Source of the DNA: Corallococcus sp. NCRR
GTDB lineage: Bacteria > Myxococcota > Myxococcia > Myxococcales > Myxococcaceae
DNA length: 64,000 nucleotides
Direction of reading: 5' to 3'
Assembly (NCBI RefSeq): GCF_026965535.1
Contig: NZ_CP114039.1
Span: 3,844,001 to 3,908,000, forward strand
Shown here: positions 25,716-36,300 of the stretch, one piece after another
Numbering within the stretch: the stretch's first letter is position 1
Layout: each line of letters begins with the position of its first letter
Made by a program: the position numbers and the translations under genes
Notes under the pieces: generated by a model
Databases searched by the model: none
What the model was told of the DNA's origin: nothing
The model's input: the letters and a program-made list of their open reading frames with translations, nothing else

Positions 25716-25721
25716 TAATCA
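25716..25721 (+). promoter_or_regulatory. Candidate -10 element TAATCA for a leaderless transcript
   Basis: TAATCA ends 6 nt before the ATG at 25728, and no Shine-Dalgarno sequence is present; the predicted start site is the ATG. TTGCTC about 19 nt further upstream is a possible but long-spaced -35. Confidence 0.4.
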
Positions 25722-25727
25722 CGCGCC

Positions 25728-26990
25728 ATGAACCGCCTCCGGGAACTGCGTTCGGTCCTGAACCTCACCGTCCTCGTGGCGGGCCTGGGCTACTTCGTGG
25801 ACCTCTTCGACATCACGCTCTTCGGCGTGGTGCGGGTCGCGTCGCTGAAGGACCTGGGGCTCACGGACCCTTCGGACATCTTCCAGAAGGGCCTGTTCAT
25901 CTACAACGCGCAGATGGCGGGGATGATGGTGGGCGGCCTCTTCTGGGGCCTGCTCGGGGACAAGCGGGGGCGGCTGTCCGTGATGTTCGGCTCCATCCTC
26001 CTGTACTCGGCGGCCAACCTGCTCAACCCCTTCGTCTGGGATGTGAACAGCTACGCCGCGTGCCGCTTCCTCGGGGGCCTGGGCCTGGCGGGCGAGCTGG
26101 GCGCGGCCATCACGCTGGTCGCGGAGTCCCTGCCCAGGGAGAAGCGCGGCCTGGGCACCACCGTCGTCGCCACGCTGGGCATGCTGGGCATCGTCGTCGC
26201 GGCGCTCGTCGGGCAGCACCTGCCCTGGAAGATGGCCTACGTGACGGGCGGCGTGCTGGGCCTCCTGCTCCTCTTCACGCGCTTCAAGGTGTCCGAGTCC
26301 GCCCTCTTCACCCACAAGGCCGGCCCCGCGAAGGGGAACCCGCTCCTGCTCCTCACGGGCGGACGCTTCTCCAAGTATCTGGGCTGCATCCTCGTGGGCG
26401 TGCCCATCTACTTCACCACCGGCATCCTCTTCGTCTTCGCCCCGGAATTGACGGCGGGCCTCCACGTGCAGGGCACGGTGACCGCCGGCGACGCCATCCT
26501 CTTCGGCAGCGTGGGCCTGACGCTGGGGGACCTGTCCTCCGGCCTGCTGAGCCAGTGGCTCCAGAGCCGCAAGCGCGCCGTGGGCTTCAGCCTGTGCGTC
26601 TGGTTCGCGCTGGTGCTCGTGTACGGGCTCATGCCGGGTCTCACCCCGGCGCTCATCTACGCGCTGACCTTCCTCATTGGCCTGAGCGTGGGCTACTGGG
26701 CGGTGCTCATCACCATGGCCGCCGAGCAGTTCGGCACCAACATCCGCGCCACCGTGGCCACGTCCGTGCCCAACTTCGTGCGCGGCTCCGCGGTCATCGC
26801 CGCCACCGCCTTCGGCCAGCTCAAGGGCTCCCTGGGCGTGGCGCACGCGGCGCTGGCCGTGGGCGCGGTGTGCTTCCTCCTGGCGCTCGTCGCCCTGGCG
26901 CGGCTGGCGGAGACCTTCCACCGCGACCTGGACTACGTGGAGTCCACGAACCCCGCGAGCGCGGACGCGCCCACCGGCTCCGGCGCCTGA
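25728..26990 (+). CDS. MFS transporter
   Basis: 420-residue major facilitator with about 12 hydrophobic helices. The family loop motif is visible as GLLGDKRGRLSVMFGS between helices 2 and 3, and GGLGLAGELGAAITLVAESL matches helix 4-5 of metabolite:H+ symporter-like members. The acidic residues in YFVDLFDITLFG of helix 1 are typical of the sugar/organic-acid symporter subgroup. Substrate cannot be told from sequence. It stands alone, 85 bp after the ubiquitin gene and convergent with the next gene. Confidence 0.88.
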   Translation: MNRLRELRSVLNLTVLVAGLGYFVDLFDITLFGVVRVASLKDLGLTDPSDIFQKGLFIYNAQMAGMMVGGLFWGLLGDKRGRLSVMFGSILLYSAANLLNPFVWDVNSYAACRFLGGLGLAGELGAAITLVAESLPREKRGLGTTVVATLGMLGIVVAALVGQHLPWKMAYVTGGVLGLLLLFTRFKVSESALFTHKAGPAKGNPLLLLTGGRFSKYLGCILVGVPIYFTTGILFVFAPELTAGLHVQGTVTAGDAILFGSVGLTLGDLSSGLLSQWLQSRKRAVGFSLCVWFALVLVYGLMPGLTPALIYALTFLIGLSVGYWAVLITMAAEQFGTNIRATVATSVPNFVRGSAVIAATAFGQLKGSLGVAHAALAVGAVCFLLALVALARLAETFHRDLDYVESTNPASADAPTGSGA

Positions 26991-26994
26991 GCGC

Positions 26995-28104
26995 TCAGCG
27001 GGGCGGCGGCACCCGCAGGCGCCACGCCAGCACCCGGCCGTCCAACCCCAGCACGAACACCAGCGGCCCGCGCACCACCGGCCGCGTGCGCAGCGGCGTG
27101 TCCGCCCGCACCGTGAACGCGGGCGTCCAGCCCGGCGCCTTGAGCGCGACCAGTTGGCCCTCGTGGCCGGACGTGGGCACCAGCAGCAGGTCCTCCAGCC
27201 CTACCTGCACCCGGCCCACCAGCGGCGAGGGCAGCGCCACCCGCGCCACCTCCCGGCCCTCCGAGGTGGACAGCCCCACCAGCGAGGACGGGCCCGCGCC
27301 CACCCACAGCGCGCCCAGCGCCCGCGCGGGCGGCCCCGTCACCCCGTCCGCGAAGCGCTGCTCCCAGCGCGTGCTCCCGTCCTTCACCGACAGCGCCAGC
27401 ACCTGGCCCGGCCGCGTGGCCACGAACACCGTGTCGCGCTCCGAATCCAGCCCCACCACGTCCGTCACCGGCCGCGACCAGCGGGGCTCCCCGCTCCGGG
27501 CGTCCAGCGCCCACAGCCCGGAGCCGAGCGGCACCACCAGCACGTCCCCCACCAGCACCGGCGCTGGCCGGACCCCGGGGGCCACGGAAGGCAGTGGCTC
27601 CAAGGATTCCGCCGCCGTGGACGCCCTGGGCGCCGGCCGCTTCCAGCGCTCCTGCCCGGAGTCCACCGCCAGGGCGCGCACCGCGCCGTCCGGCGCCACC
27701 AGGAAGACGGAGTGTCCCGCGTCGTCCACCACGGGCGGTGTCAGCACGGGCGGCTCGCCTCCCAGGCGCCAGCGCTCCTTGCCGTCCGTCAGCGACAGAC
27801 AGGCCACCTCGCCCACCACCGTCCCCACGACGACGCTCTCCGCGGCCAGGGCGGGGGCCACCGCCACCTCCCGGTCCAGTCGGGCGGTCCACACCGGCCG
27901 GCCCTCCCGGTCCAGGCGCACCACCTTGCCCGCCTCGTTGCCCAGCAGCACCCCGTCCTGGAGGGCCGTGAGCCCCGTCCGGGAGGACGCATCACTGGAG
28001 TACCGGAAGGCCGCTTCCACCGGCGAGCGCTGGCACGCCATGACCGCCAGCGTCAACGTCAGGCAGGTCACCAGGGGCAGGCGTGGACAGGCGGCGGACG
28101 GCAT
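26995..28104 (-). CDS. PQQ-like beta-propeller repeat lipoprotein
   Basis: 369 residues from the ATG at 28104. The signal MPSAACPRLPLVTCLTLTLA ends in the lipobox LAVMAC. The mature part is built from repeated blades of the PQQ/BamB type with Trp docking motifs: REGRPVWTARLD, TDGKERWRLGGEPP, DSGQERWKRP, RSGEPRWSRPV and KDGSTRWEQRF. BamB-like proteins assist outer-membrane barrel assembly, but other propellers of this kind are scaffolds, so the role is open. An upstream in-frame ATG at 28194 would overlap the divergent adenosine deaminase gene and hide the signal peptide. Only 38 bp separate the two starts. Confidence 0.85.
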   Translation of the reverse strand: MPSAACPRLPLVTCLTLTLAVMACQRSPVEAAFRYSSDASSRTGLTALQDGVLLGNEAGKVVRLDREGRPVWTARLDREVAVAPALAAESVVVGTVVGEVACLSLTDGKERWRLGGEPPVLTPPVVDDAGHSVFLVAPDGAVRALAVDSGQERWKRPAPRASTAAESLEPLPSVAPGVRPAPVLVGDVLVVPLGSGLWALDARSGEPRWSRPVTDVVGLDSERDTVFVATRPGQVLALSVKDGSTRWEQRFADGVTGPPARALGALWVGAGPSSLVGLSTSEGREVARVALPSPLVGRVQVGLEDLLLVPTSGHEGQLVALKAPGWTPAFTVRADTPLRTRPVVRGPLVFVLGLDGRVLAWRLRVPPPR

Positions 28105-28142
28105 GGTTTGGGGGAGGATGACGCAAGCGAGGAACTTCGACC

Positions 28143-29306
28143 ATGCCCACGATTCGTGAAGACGAAACCCCCAACGCCACCGGCATCCCTTCATCCGCCC
28201 GGCGCACGGACATCACCCCGCCCCCCACGCTGGCGGTGACGGAGGAGCTGCTCCACGCGCTCCCCAAGACGGACCTGCACTGCCACCTGGACGGGTCCAT
28301 GCGGCTGAAGACCATCCTGGAGCTGGCCGAGCAGCAGAAGATCAAGCTCATGGCCGACACCGAGGACGGCCTGGCCAAGGCCATCCACATGGGCCAGGTG
28401 TGCAAGAGCCTGGAGGAGTACCTCGTCGCGTTCGACGTGACGCTCTCCGTCCTCCAGACCGCGGAGTCCCTCTACCGCGCCGCCTACGAGCTGGCGGTGG
28501 ACGCCGCCGCGGAGAACGTGCGCTGGCTGGAGGTGCGCTACTCGCCCGCGCTGCACCTGCAGAAGGGCCTGAAGATGACCACCGTCATCGACTCCGTGCT
28601 GGAGGGCCTGCGCGCCGCCAAGAAGGAGACGGGCATCAAGTGCGCCGTCATCGTCTGCGGCATCCGCCACATCAACCCGCAGACGTCCATGCGCCTGGCG
28701 GAGCTGTCCGTGGCGTACAAGAACCGCGGCGTCGTGGGCTTCGACCTGGCGGGCGCGGAGGCCAGCTTCCCCGCCAAGGACCACCTGGACGCCTTCCGCC
28801 TCATCCTCAAGAACAACGTCAACTGCACCGCCCACGCCGGTGAGGCCTACGGCCCGGAGTCCATCTCCCAGGCCATCCACTCGCTGGGCGCGCACCGCAT
28901 CGGCCATGGCACCCGGCTGCGCGAGGACGGGGACCTGCTCAACTACGTCAACGACCACCGCATCCCCATGGAGGTCTGCCCGTCCTCCAACGTCCAGACG
29001 GGCGCGGTGTCCTCGCTGGAGTCCCACCCGCTCAAGTTCTACTTCGACTACGGCCTGCGGGTGACCATCAACACGGACAACCGCCTCATCACCGACACCA
29101 CCGTGACGAAGGAGCTGTGGCTGGCCCACCGCAACCTGGGCCTGTCGCTGGAGGACCTCACCACCGTCATCGTGTCCGGCTTCAAGAGCGCCTTCCTCCC
29201 GTTCCGGGAGAAGCAGGACATGCTGCGGCAGGTGAACCAGGAGATCGCCACCACGCTCGCCGCCTTCGAGAAGCGCCCCGTCGCGGCCATGCGCCAGCCG
29301 GCCTGA
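28143..29306 (+). CDS. add: Adenosine deaminase
   Basis: 387 residues. Zinc- and substrate-binding motifs of adenosine deaminase are in order: TDLHCHLDGSMR near residue 45, TAHAGEAYGPESI with the catalytic Glu, HRIGHGTRLREDG, and INTDNRLITDTTV carrying the zinc Asp. The last motif has NTDN where the E. coli enzyme has NTDD, as in several actinobacterial members, so activity is expected. It deaminates adenosine or deoxyadenosine to inosine in purine salvage. The unusually long N-terminus (about 40 residues before the HxH motif) is low complexity. The following membrane protein gene starts 10 bp later. Confidence 0.93.
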   Translation: MPTIREDETPNATGIPSSARRTDITPPPTLAVTEELLHALPKTDLHCHLDGSMRLKTILELAEQQKIKLMADTEDGLAKAIHMGQVCKSLEEYLVAFDVTLSVLQTAESLYRAAYELAVDAAAENVRWLEVRYSPALHLQKGLKMTTVIDSVLEGLRAAKKETGIKCAVIVCGIRHINPQTSMRLAELSVAYKNRGVVGFDLAGAEASFPAKDHLDAFRLILKNNVNCTAHAGEAYGPESISQAIHSLGAHRIGHGTRLREDGDLLNYVNDHRIPMEVCPSSNVQTGAVSSLESHPLKFYFDYGLRVTINTDNRLITDTTVTKELWLAHRNLGLSLEDLTTVIVSGFKSAFLPFREKQDMLRQVNQEIATTLAAFEKRPVAAMRQPA

Positions 29307-29316
29307 CCCTCACGCC

Positions 29317-29772
29317 ATGGACGAGACCCACGACATTCCCCCCGCGCCGGACTTCAACCCCTCGCGCGCGAAGGCCGCCCAGGACCTGTCCATCCCCGCC
29401 ATCCTGATGCTGGTGATGGCGGGCCTCACCTTCCTGTACTCGCTGGTGAGCATGGTGACGCCGACGAGCGCTCCCCAGATGGCGAACTTCTTCAGCAACC
29501 CGGACATCCCCCAGCAGTGGAAGGACGCCGTCACGTGGATTTTGTCCCCCATGGGACGCGTGGTGACGACCGTGCCCGGGCTGGTGTTCAACGCGCTGGT
29601 GGCCTTCGGCGCCTGGAAGATGAAGAACCTCCAGAGCTACGGCTGGTCCATGGCGGCGGCCATCCTCTGCTGCATCCCGTGCTGCGGCCCGTGCTCCTGC
29701 CTGTCGCTCGTGCCGGGCATCTGGTCGCTCATCGTGCTCAACCGGCCGGACGTGAAGGCCGCGTTCCGCTGA
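29317..29772 (+). CDS. Small multi-pass membrane protein, unknown function
   Basis: 151 residues with three or four hydrophobic segments: IPAILMLVMAGLTFLYSLVS, RVVTTVPGLVFNALVAFGAW, and a Cys-rich helix AAAILCCIPCCGPCSCLSLV followed by PGIWSLIVLN. The ending resembles DUF4190-like small membrane proteins in which the last helix precedes LNRPDVKAAF. The cluster of seven cysteines in and around one helix is unusual. It lies 10 bp after the adenosine deaminase gene and is probably co-transcribed. No function can be assigned. Confidence 0.8.
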   Translation: MDETHDIPPAPDFNPSRAKAAQDLSIPAILMLVMAGLTFLYSLVSMVTPTSAPQMANFFSNPDIPQQWKDAVTWILSPMGRVVTTVPGLVFNALVAFGAWKMKNLQSYGWSMAAAILCCIPCCGPCSCLSLVPGIWSLIVLNRPDVKAAFR

Positions 29773-29776
29773 AGCG

Positions 29777-29818
29777 AAAAAGAAAGCGGGCGCCCCGGAG
29801 GATTCCGGGAGCGCCCGC
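29777..29818 (-). terminator. Rho-independent terminator of glgC
   Basis: A strong hairpin joins GCGGGCGCCCCGGA (29786-29799) with TCCGGGAGCGCCCGC (to 29818, one bulged A). On the minus strand it is followed by TTTCTTTTTC (29785 downwards). It lies 27 bp after the glgC stop, so it ends that transcript, and may also stop the convergent plus-strand transcript. Confidence 0.85.
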
Positions 29819-29844
29819 GGCTTGAAGGCACCTGGCGAAAACGG

Positions 29845-31074
29845 TCAGGTGACCTTCATCCCCTTGGGGATGACGACGACGCCGCCGGACGTGACGTGGA
29901 AGCGGCGCTTGTCCTCCACCGGGTCGTAGCCAATGGTCATCCCGGGCGGAATCTCCACGTTCTTGTCGATGATGGCCCGCTTGATGCGGCAGCGGCGGCC
30001 GATGGTGACGTTCTCGAAGAGGATGGAGTCCTCCACCTCCGAATAGGAGTTCACCCGCACCTTCGGCGACAGCACGGAGCGGTGCACGTGGCCGCCGGAG
30101 ATGATGCAGCCCTCCGCGATGAGCGAATCCGTGGCGGTGCCCACGCGCTTGCTCTCCCGGTCCGCGAAGACGAACTTCGCCGGCGGGAAGTTGTTGGGCT
30201 GCGTGTGGATGGGCCAGCGGTCGTTGTAGAGGTTGAACGTCGGGTCCACCTCCACCAGGTCCATGTTGGACTGGTAGTACACGTCGATGTTCCCCACGTC
30301 CCGCCAGTAGCCGCGCTCCTTCTCCTCCTGGCCGGCCACCGTGTTCTGGGCGAAGTCGTACACGTACACGGGCTCGTGCTTGTACAGCTCGCTGATGATG
30401 GACTTGCCGAAGTCGTGCGCGCTCTTCTCGTCCGCCGCGTCGCGCACCACCTCCTTCACCAGCGTGTCCGTGGTGAAGAGGTAGTTGCCCATGGAGGCCA
30501 GGCACATCTTCGGGTTGCCCGGCATGGGCGGCGGGTCCTTGGGCTTCTCCAGGAACTGGAGCATCCGCCCGTCCGGCCCCACGTCGATGATGCCGAACTC
30601 GCGCCCCTGCTCGATGGGGACGGGGATGGCGGCCACCGTGCACGCGGCCTTCCGCTCGATGTGGAAGTCCAGCATCTTGCGCGTGTCCATCCGGTACACG
30701 TGGTCCGCGCCGAAGACGAAGATGTGGTCCGGCTCCTCGTCCGTGATGATGTTGAGGTTCTGGTAGATGGCGTCCGCGCTGCCCTTGTACCAGTCCACGC
30801 CGGTGCGCATCTGCGCGGGCACCGCCTCCACGTAGTGGCCCAGGAACGCCGTCATGCGCCACGCGCGAGACAGGTGGTTGTTGAGCGAGTCGCTCTTGTA
30901 CTGGGTCAGCACCTTCATCCGGTACACGCCGGAGTTGGCGAAGTTGGAGAGGACGAAGTCGATGATGCGGTAGCGCCCACCGAACGGCACCGCGGGCTTC
31001 GCGCGCTCACGGGTCAGGGGCTCCAGGCGCGTGCCCGCGCCTCCCGCCAGAATCATGGCCAGCAGCTTTGACAT
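29845..31074 (-). CDS. glgC: Glucose-1-phosphate adenylyltransferase
   Basis: 409 residues. Makes ADP-glucose from glucose-1-phosphate and ATP, the committed step of glycogen synthesis. The nucleotide-binding signature [17 protein letters not shown] is at the N-terminus, followed by [20 protein letters not shown], the fructose-bisphosphate/substrate-loop segment [13 protein letters not shown], and a C-terminal left-handed beta-helix ([20 protein letters not shown]). The start at 31074 is chosen because the family begins right at this Met; upstream sequence in the frame is non-coding in character. It faces the FHA-GGDEF gene across about 207 bp with no other feature I can name. Confidence 0.95.
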   Translation of the reverse strand: MSKLLAMILAGGAGTRLEPLTRERAKPAVPFGGRYRIIDFVLSNFANSGVYRMKVLTQYKSDSLNNHLSRAWRMTAFLGHYVEAVPAQMRTGVDWYKGSADAIYQNLNIITDEEPDHIFVFGADHVYRMDTRKMLDFHIERKAACTVAAIPVPIEQGREFGIIDVGPDGRMLQFLEKPKDPPPMPGNPKMCLASMGNYLFTTDTLVKEVVRDAADEKSAHDFGKSIISELYKHEPVYVYDFAQNTVAGQEEKERGYWRDVGNIDVYYQSNMDLVEVDPTFNLYNDRWPIHTQPNNFPPAKFVFADRESKRVGTATDSLIAEGCIISGGHVHRSVLSPKVRVNSYSEVEDSILFENVTIGRRCRIKRAIIDKNVEIPPGMTIGYDPVEDKRRFHVTSGGVVVIPKGMKVT

Positions 31075-31281
31075 AGGTGCCGGCCACGTTAGCCCCCGGC
31101 CGGTGGCCCACAATGGCCGTGCGGCCCCCGCAAGCCCTTCCGTTGAGTGCCCAACCGGGCGGGGTGGATGGGCGGAAAGCGACCTTTCAGTTTCGCGCCA
31201 TGTAGGAGGAGGGGCGCAACCCCGTGCGTCCTCTTGGCTTGCGTGGCTTCCCCGGACCTTGCGTGCTAGCGTGGCCGGGCG

Positions 31282-32163
<882 letters not shown>

Positions 32164-32168
32164 AGGCC

Positions 32169-32342
32169 ATGGCGGACGAAGGCTCAGGCCCGTCCTTCCT
32201 GGCCCGGCTCATCCTCGTCCTGTTGGGCGTGGCCTTCCTGGGCGCCGCCTGGGTGTGGCACCAGAAGGACACCGACCCGAAAGCCGCCCGGCTCGTGGAG
32301 CGCGTGAGCGGCGGCCGGGTGCACGGCGCGGCGAATCCGTAG
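32169..32342 (+). CDS. Small single-pass membrane protein
   Basis: 57 residues, starting 5 bp after the GGDEF stop: [20 protein letters not shown], then a helix continuing through [11 protein letters not shown] and a charged tail [19 protein letters not shown]. Tight spacing, a clear membrane helix and positive/negative tail composition suggest a real gene co-translated with the cyclase, possibly a membrane partner. No family is recognised and it could be spurious. Confidence 0.5.
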   Translation: MADEGSGPSFLARLILVLLGVAFLGAAWVWHQKDTDPKAARLVERVSGGRVHGAANP

Positions 32343-32367
32343 GACCCGCCCGCGCCTCACTCCCACA

Positions 32368-33396
32368 TCAGGTGCCTTCGCGCGTCTCGGCCAGCCGGCC
32401 GCGGGTGCCGGGCAGGTTCCCGGGCGGCATCTTCGAATAGATGTACTGCACGGTGTCGAGCAGCGTCTCGTGGACGTCGCGCGCCTTGAAGCCCAGCTCG
32501 CGCTCGGCCTTGGCGGGCTCCAGGTAGAAGAAGTGCTCGCCAATCTCCACCTCCTGCGGGTCGAGCTTGGACGTGACACCGCGCAGCTTCGCGAGCTGCT
32601 CCAGCAGCTTGCCGCCCCAGATGTTCACCTCGCGCGGCAGCTTCATGCGCGGGGCGGGCACGCCGGTGAGGCGCTGGAGCCGGTCGAAGAAGTCCGGCAT
32701 GGCCATGTTCACGCCCATCAGGTGGCGGCCGTACACCTCGCCCCGGGTGAGCGCCTGGAGGAAGGCCTCCGCCGCGTCGCGCGCGTCCACGAAGGAGATG
32801 CCGCCCCCGGGCATGGACGGAATCTCCCGGTTGAGGAACTTCACCACCGTCCACGTGGAGGACAGGCGGTCATCCCCGGGGCCCATCAGCAGGCTGGGGT
32901 TGAGCACCACCAGCGGGATGGAGTGCTTGCGGCAGTACTCCAGCGCCAGCTTCTCCTCGTAGATCTTGGACAGGTAGTAGGGCCAGTGGGCCACGGTGGT
33001 GATGGGGTAGTCGTCGTCCTCCGTGCCCACGCGGTCGTCCTTCGACACCGCGATGGTGCCGGAGGTGGAGCCCAGGATGACGCGCTTCACGCCCGCTTCG
33101 CGCACGTCGCGCAGAAGCTCGCGCGTGCAGTCCACGTGCAGCTCGTACATCCGCCGCGCGTCCTTGTTCTGGAAGGAGACGAGCCCCGCCAGGTGGTAGA
33201 CGGCGTCCACGCCCTCCAGCGCGCGGCGCACGGCGTCCCGGTCCTTGAGGTCGCCCTGTTGCACTTCCGTCTTCGCGAACGCGGGGCCTGACGGCTTCGA
33301 GCGCGCGATGAGGCGCACGTCGTGGCCCGCGGCGACCAGCTTGGGCACCAGGTGCGTGCCCAGGAATCCCGTGCCTCCGGTGACAAGCAGCTTCAC
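32368..33396 (-). CDS. NAD(P)-dependent epimerase/dehydratase-type SDR, last gene of elb-like cluster
   Basis: 342-residue extended short-chain dehydrogenase. The N-terminus has the Rossmann motif LLVTGGTGFLGTHLV; the catalytic triad is suggested by LGSTSGTIAV and PYYLSKIYEEKLALEY (YxxxK). Substrate is probably a lipid-linked or acyl intermediate given its position: its start overlaps the ElbD-like gene stop by 4 nt. It would be the fifth gene (elbE position) of the ether-lipid cluster. Sequence shows an oxidoreductase or dehydratase fold only; the exact reaction is not determined. Confidence 0.85.
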   Translation of the reverse strand: MKLLVTGGTGFLGTHLVPKLVAAGHDVRLIARSKPSGPAFAKTEVQQGDLKDRDAVRRALEGVDAVYHLAGLVSFQNKDARRMYELHVDCTRELLRDVREAGVKRVILGSTSGTIAVSKDDRVGTEDDDYPITTVAHWPYYLSKIYEEKLALEYCRKHSIPLVVLNPSLLMGPGDDRLSSTWTVVKFLNREIPSMPGGGISFVDARDAAEAFLQALTRGEVYGRHLMGVNMAMPDFFDRLQRLTGVPAPRMKLPREVNIWGGKLLEQLAKLRGVTSKLDPQEVEIGEHFFYLEPAKAERELGFKARDVHETLLDTVQYIYSKMPPGNLPGTRGRLAETREGT

Positions 33397-36300
33397 GCGT
33401 CCTTCCCTTCCGGCAGGGCCCGGGCGGGCGGGGTGAATTCCCGGTCCGCGCCCACCTGCTCCAGGTCCATCACCTTGCCCGCCCTCAGCGCGCGCACCGC
33501 CTCCTCCGCGATGTGCGTCACGTAGCGGTAGCCCTCCGAGCGCGCCATGCCCTGCACCCGGGCCTTCAGCGACGCGTACTCCAGCGCCGGGCCCACGTGC
33601 ACCTCCAGCTCCTTCGTCTTCGGGAACATGGAGCCCTTGGGCAGCGCTTCGTACGCGCCGTGGATGTACAGCGGCAGCACGTCCACCCCGTAGGTGAGCG
33701 ACAGGTAGCCCAGCGTCGGCTTGAACTCCATCAGCTCACCCGTCGTGGAGCGCGTGCCCTCCGGGAAGATGAGGACGTTGAAGCCCTGCCGGAGCGCCTC
33801 GCCCGCCACCCGCAGCGACTCGCGCAGGCTGCCCTGCCGGTCGATGGGGATGAGGTTGGTGAAGTTCTCGAACCACGCGCGCTTGAGCGGCGTGTCGAAG
33901 AAGTAGTCGCGCGCGGCCAGCGACACCAGCCGCTCGCCCTGGTCACCCAGCACCACGCGCACCAGGCCCGCGTCCAGGTGGCTGGCGTGGTTGGCGATGA
34001 CGAGGAAGTTGCGGTTCTGCGGGATGAACGTCTTGCCCGTCACCTTCACGTCGAAGACGCCGCCGTAGAGCACCTTCTGCCCGAAGGACAGGAGCTGCCG
34101 GCCCAGCGCGGACACCGACTCCGGCACCGGAATCTCCGCCTCTTCCGCGCGCTCTGCTTCCTTCTTGATGTCGCGCGCGCGCGTCTCCTGCGACGGCCGG
34201 CGTCCGGAGGCCACCACCAGCTTGCGCAGGTCCTCCACCGTCTGCACCTGCGTCAGGTCTTCGATGGCGGGCAGCGGCACGCCCGCGCCCTCCAGCGCCA
34301 CGGACATCTCCGTGAGCATCAGCGAGTCGAAGCCCAAATCGCCAATGAGCTGCGCGTCCGCCCGCACGTCCGACGCCGGGCGGTGGCAGACCTCCGCGAT
34401 GAGCGGATAGAGCCAGTCCGACACGCCGCCCGTGGTGGGCGCCGCCTGCGCCTTCTCCTTCACGCGGCCCGCGCTGGCCGCCACGCGGTCCAGCCGCTGG
34501 AGCTCCTCCACCACGCGCTTGCGCTTCACCTTGCGGGTGGAGGTGCGCGGCAGCTCGCCGTCCCAGAAGCGCAGCACCTTCACGCGCCGGTAGAAGGGCA
34601 TGCCCGCGCTCACCTTGCGGAAGTGCTCCTCCAGCTCGTGGCGGACCTCTTCACGCGGGCGGTCCTTGAAGTCCGGCACGCACAGGCACGCCACCTTTTC
34701 GCCGCCGGCCTCGTCCGGCAGGCCGACGATGGACAGCTCCTTGATGTGCGCGTGCTCCTGGTACAGCTCCTCCAGCTCGTCCGGGTAAACATTCTTGCCG
34801 TTGGCGTCGACGATGACGTCCTTGGCGCGGCCCATGAGGTACAGGCGGCCCTCGTCGTCCATGCGGCCCAGGTCGCCGGTGTGCAGCCAGCCGTCCTTCA
34901 CCACGGCCTCGGTGGCCTCGCGGTCCCCGAAGTAGCCCGCCATCACGTTCGGGCCCTTGGCCAGCACCTCGCCAATGCCGTCGTTGTCCGGGTTCTGGAT
35001 CTTGAACTCGATGCCCGGCAGCGCCTTGCCCACCGTGCCCTTCACGCGCTTGTTGGTGGCCTCGGACACCGCCAGCACCGGCGCGGCCTCCGTGAGGCCG
35101 TAGCCCTCGCGCATGGTGAAGCCCAGCTCGTGGAAGGCCTGGTGCACTTCCTCCGACAGCGCGGAGCCGCCGGACACCAGCACCTTCACCCGGCCGCCGA
35201 ACTTGCGGTGCACCGGCCAGAACAACAGCTTGCCCAGGTTGAGCGAGCTGCGGTTGCGCAGCTCCCCGTTGGCCGCCATCAGCGCCTTGAGCGCCTGCTC
35301 CACCAGCGGCGGCTGCGCGGCCATCTCCTGGGTAATCTTGCGGTGCAACAGCTGCCAGAGCGCGGGCACGCCAATCATCGCCGTCACGCGGCCCGTCTCG
35401 AAGACGTCGCCCAGCCGGTCCGACGTGAGCTCGTCGATGTACGTGATTTCCGCGCCGCGCATGAACGGCGTGAGGAAGCCGGCGGAGAATTCAAAGGTGT
35501 GGTGCAGGGGCAGCACGGACAGCACGCCGTCGCCCACGCCCACGTCGAACGCGCCCGCCAGCTTCGCCACCAGCGCCGCGAAGTTGCGGTGGGTGAGCAT
35601 CACGCCCTTGGGCGTGCCGGTGGTGCCGGAGGTGAAGATGACGCTCGCCACGTCGTCCGCGGCGGCGGACTTCTTCACGGGGCCAATGCGGTCCGGATAC
35701 GCCGGGTCACCCGTCATGGCCTCCGCGAGGCTCGCCACGCCCACGCCTTCACCCAGCGCGGCGAAGAGGCCGGGGAAGTCCTCCGCGGCCTGCTCGGACA
35801 CCAGGCACTGCTTGGCCGCCGCGCGCTTCGCGATGTTGACCACCTCCGCTTCGGTGAGCGAGGGGTCCACCGGCACGGCGGTGCCGCCGGCGCGCAGGAT
35901 GCCGAAGTAGCTGATGGCCCACTCCGGCCGGTTCTCCGACACCAGCAGGACGCGGTCGCCGCGCTTGATGCCCTGGGCCATGAGGTAGCTGCCCACGCGG
36001 GCCGCGTAGCGGTGCACCTCGCCGAAGGTGAAGCGCTCCTCCTTCTCCCCCGCGGCCATGCGGAACGCCACCCGGTGGCGGTACGCGTGCACGGTGGCCT
36101 CGAACAGCTCCAAGAGGTCGCGGTGCGCGGGGATGGCGGTGCGCTTCTCGCGCTCCTCGTCCAGGCCCGGGAACACCCACTTCTCCAGGCCGGGCAGGTG
36201 CGTGCCCAGGAAGTACTCGCGCCAGTCGATGCGGTCCGGTGCCCAGTCGATCTTCGCGCGGTCCGCCGGCACCATGCGCTCGTAGACGGAGCGCGTGTTG

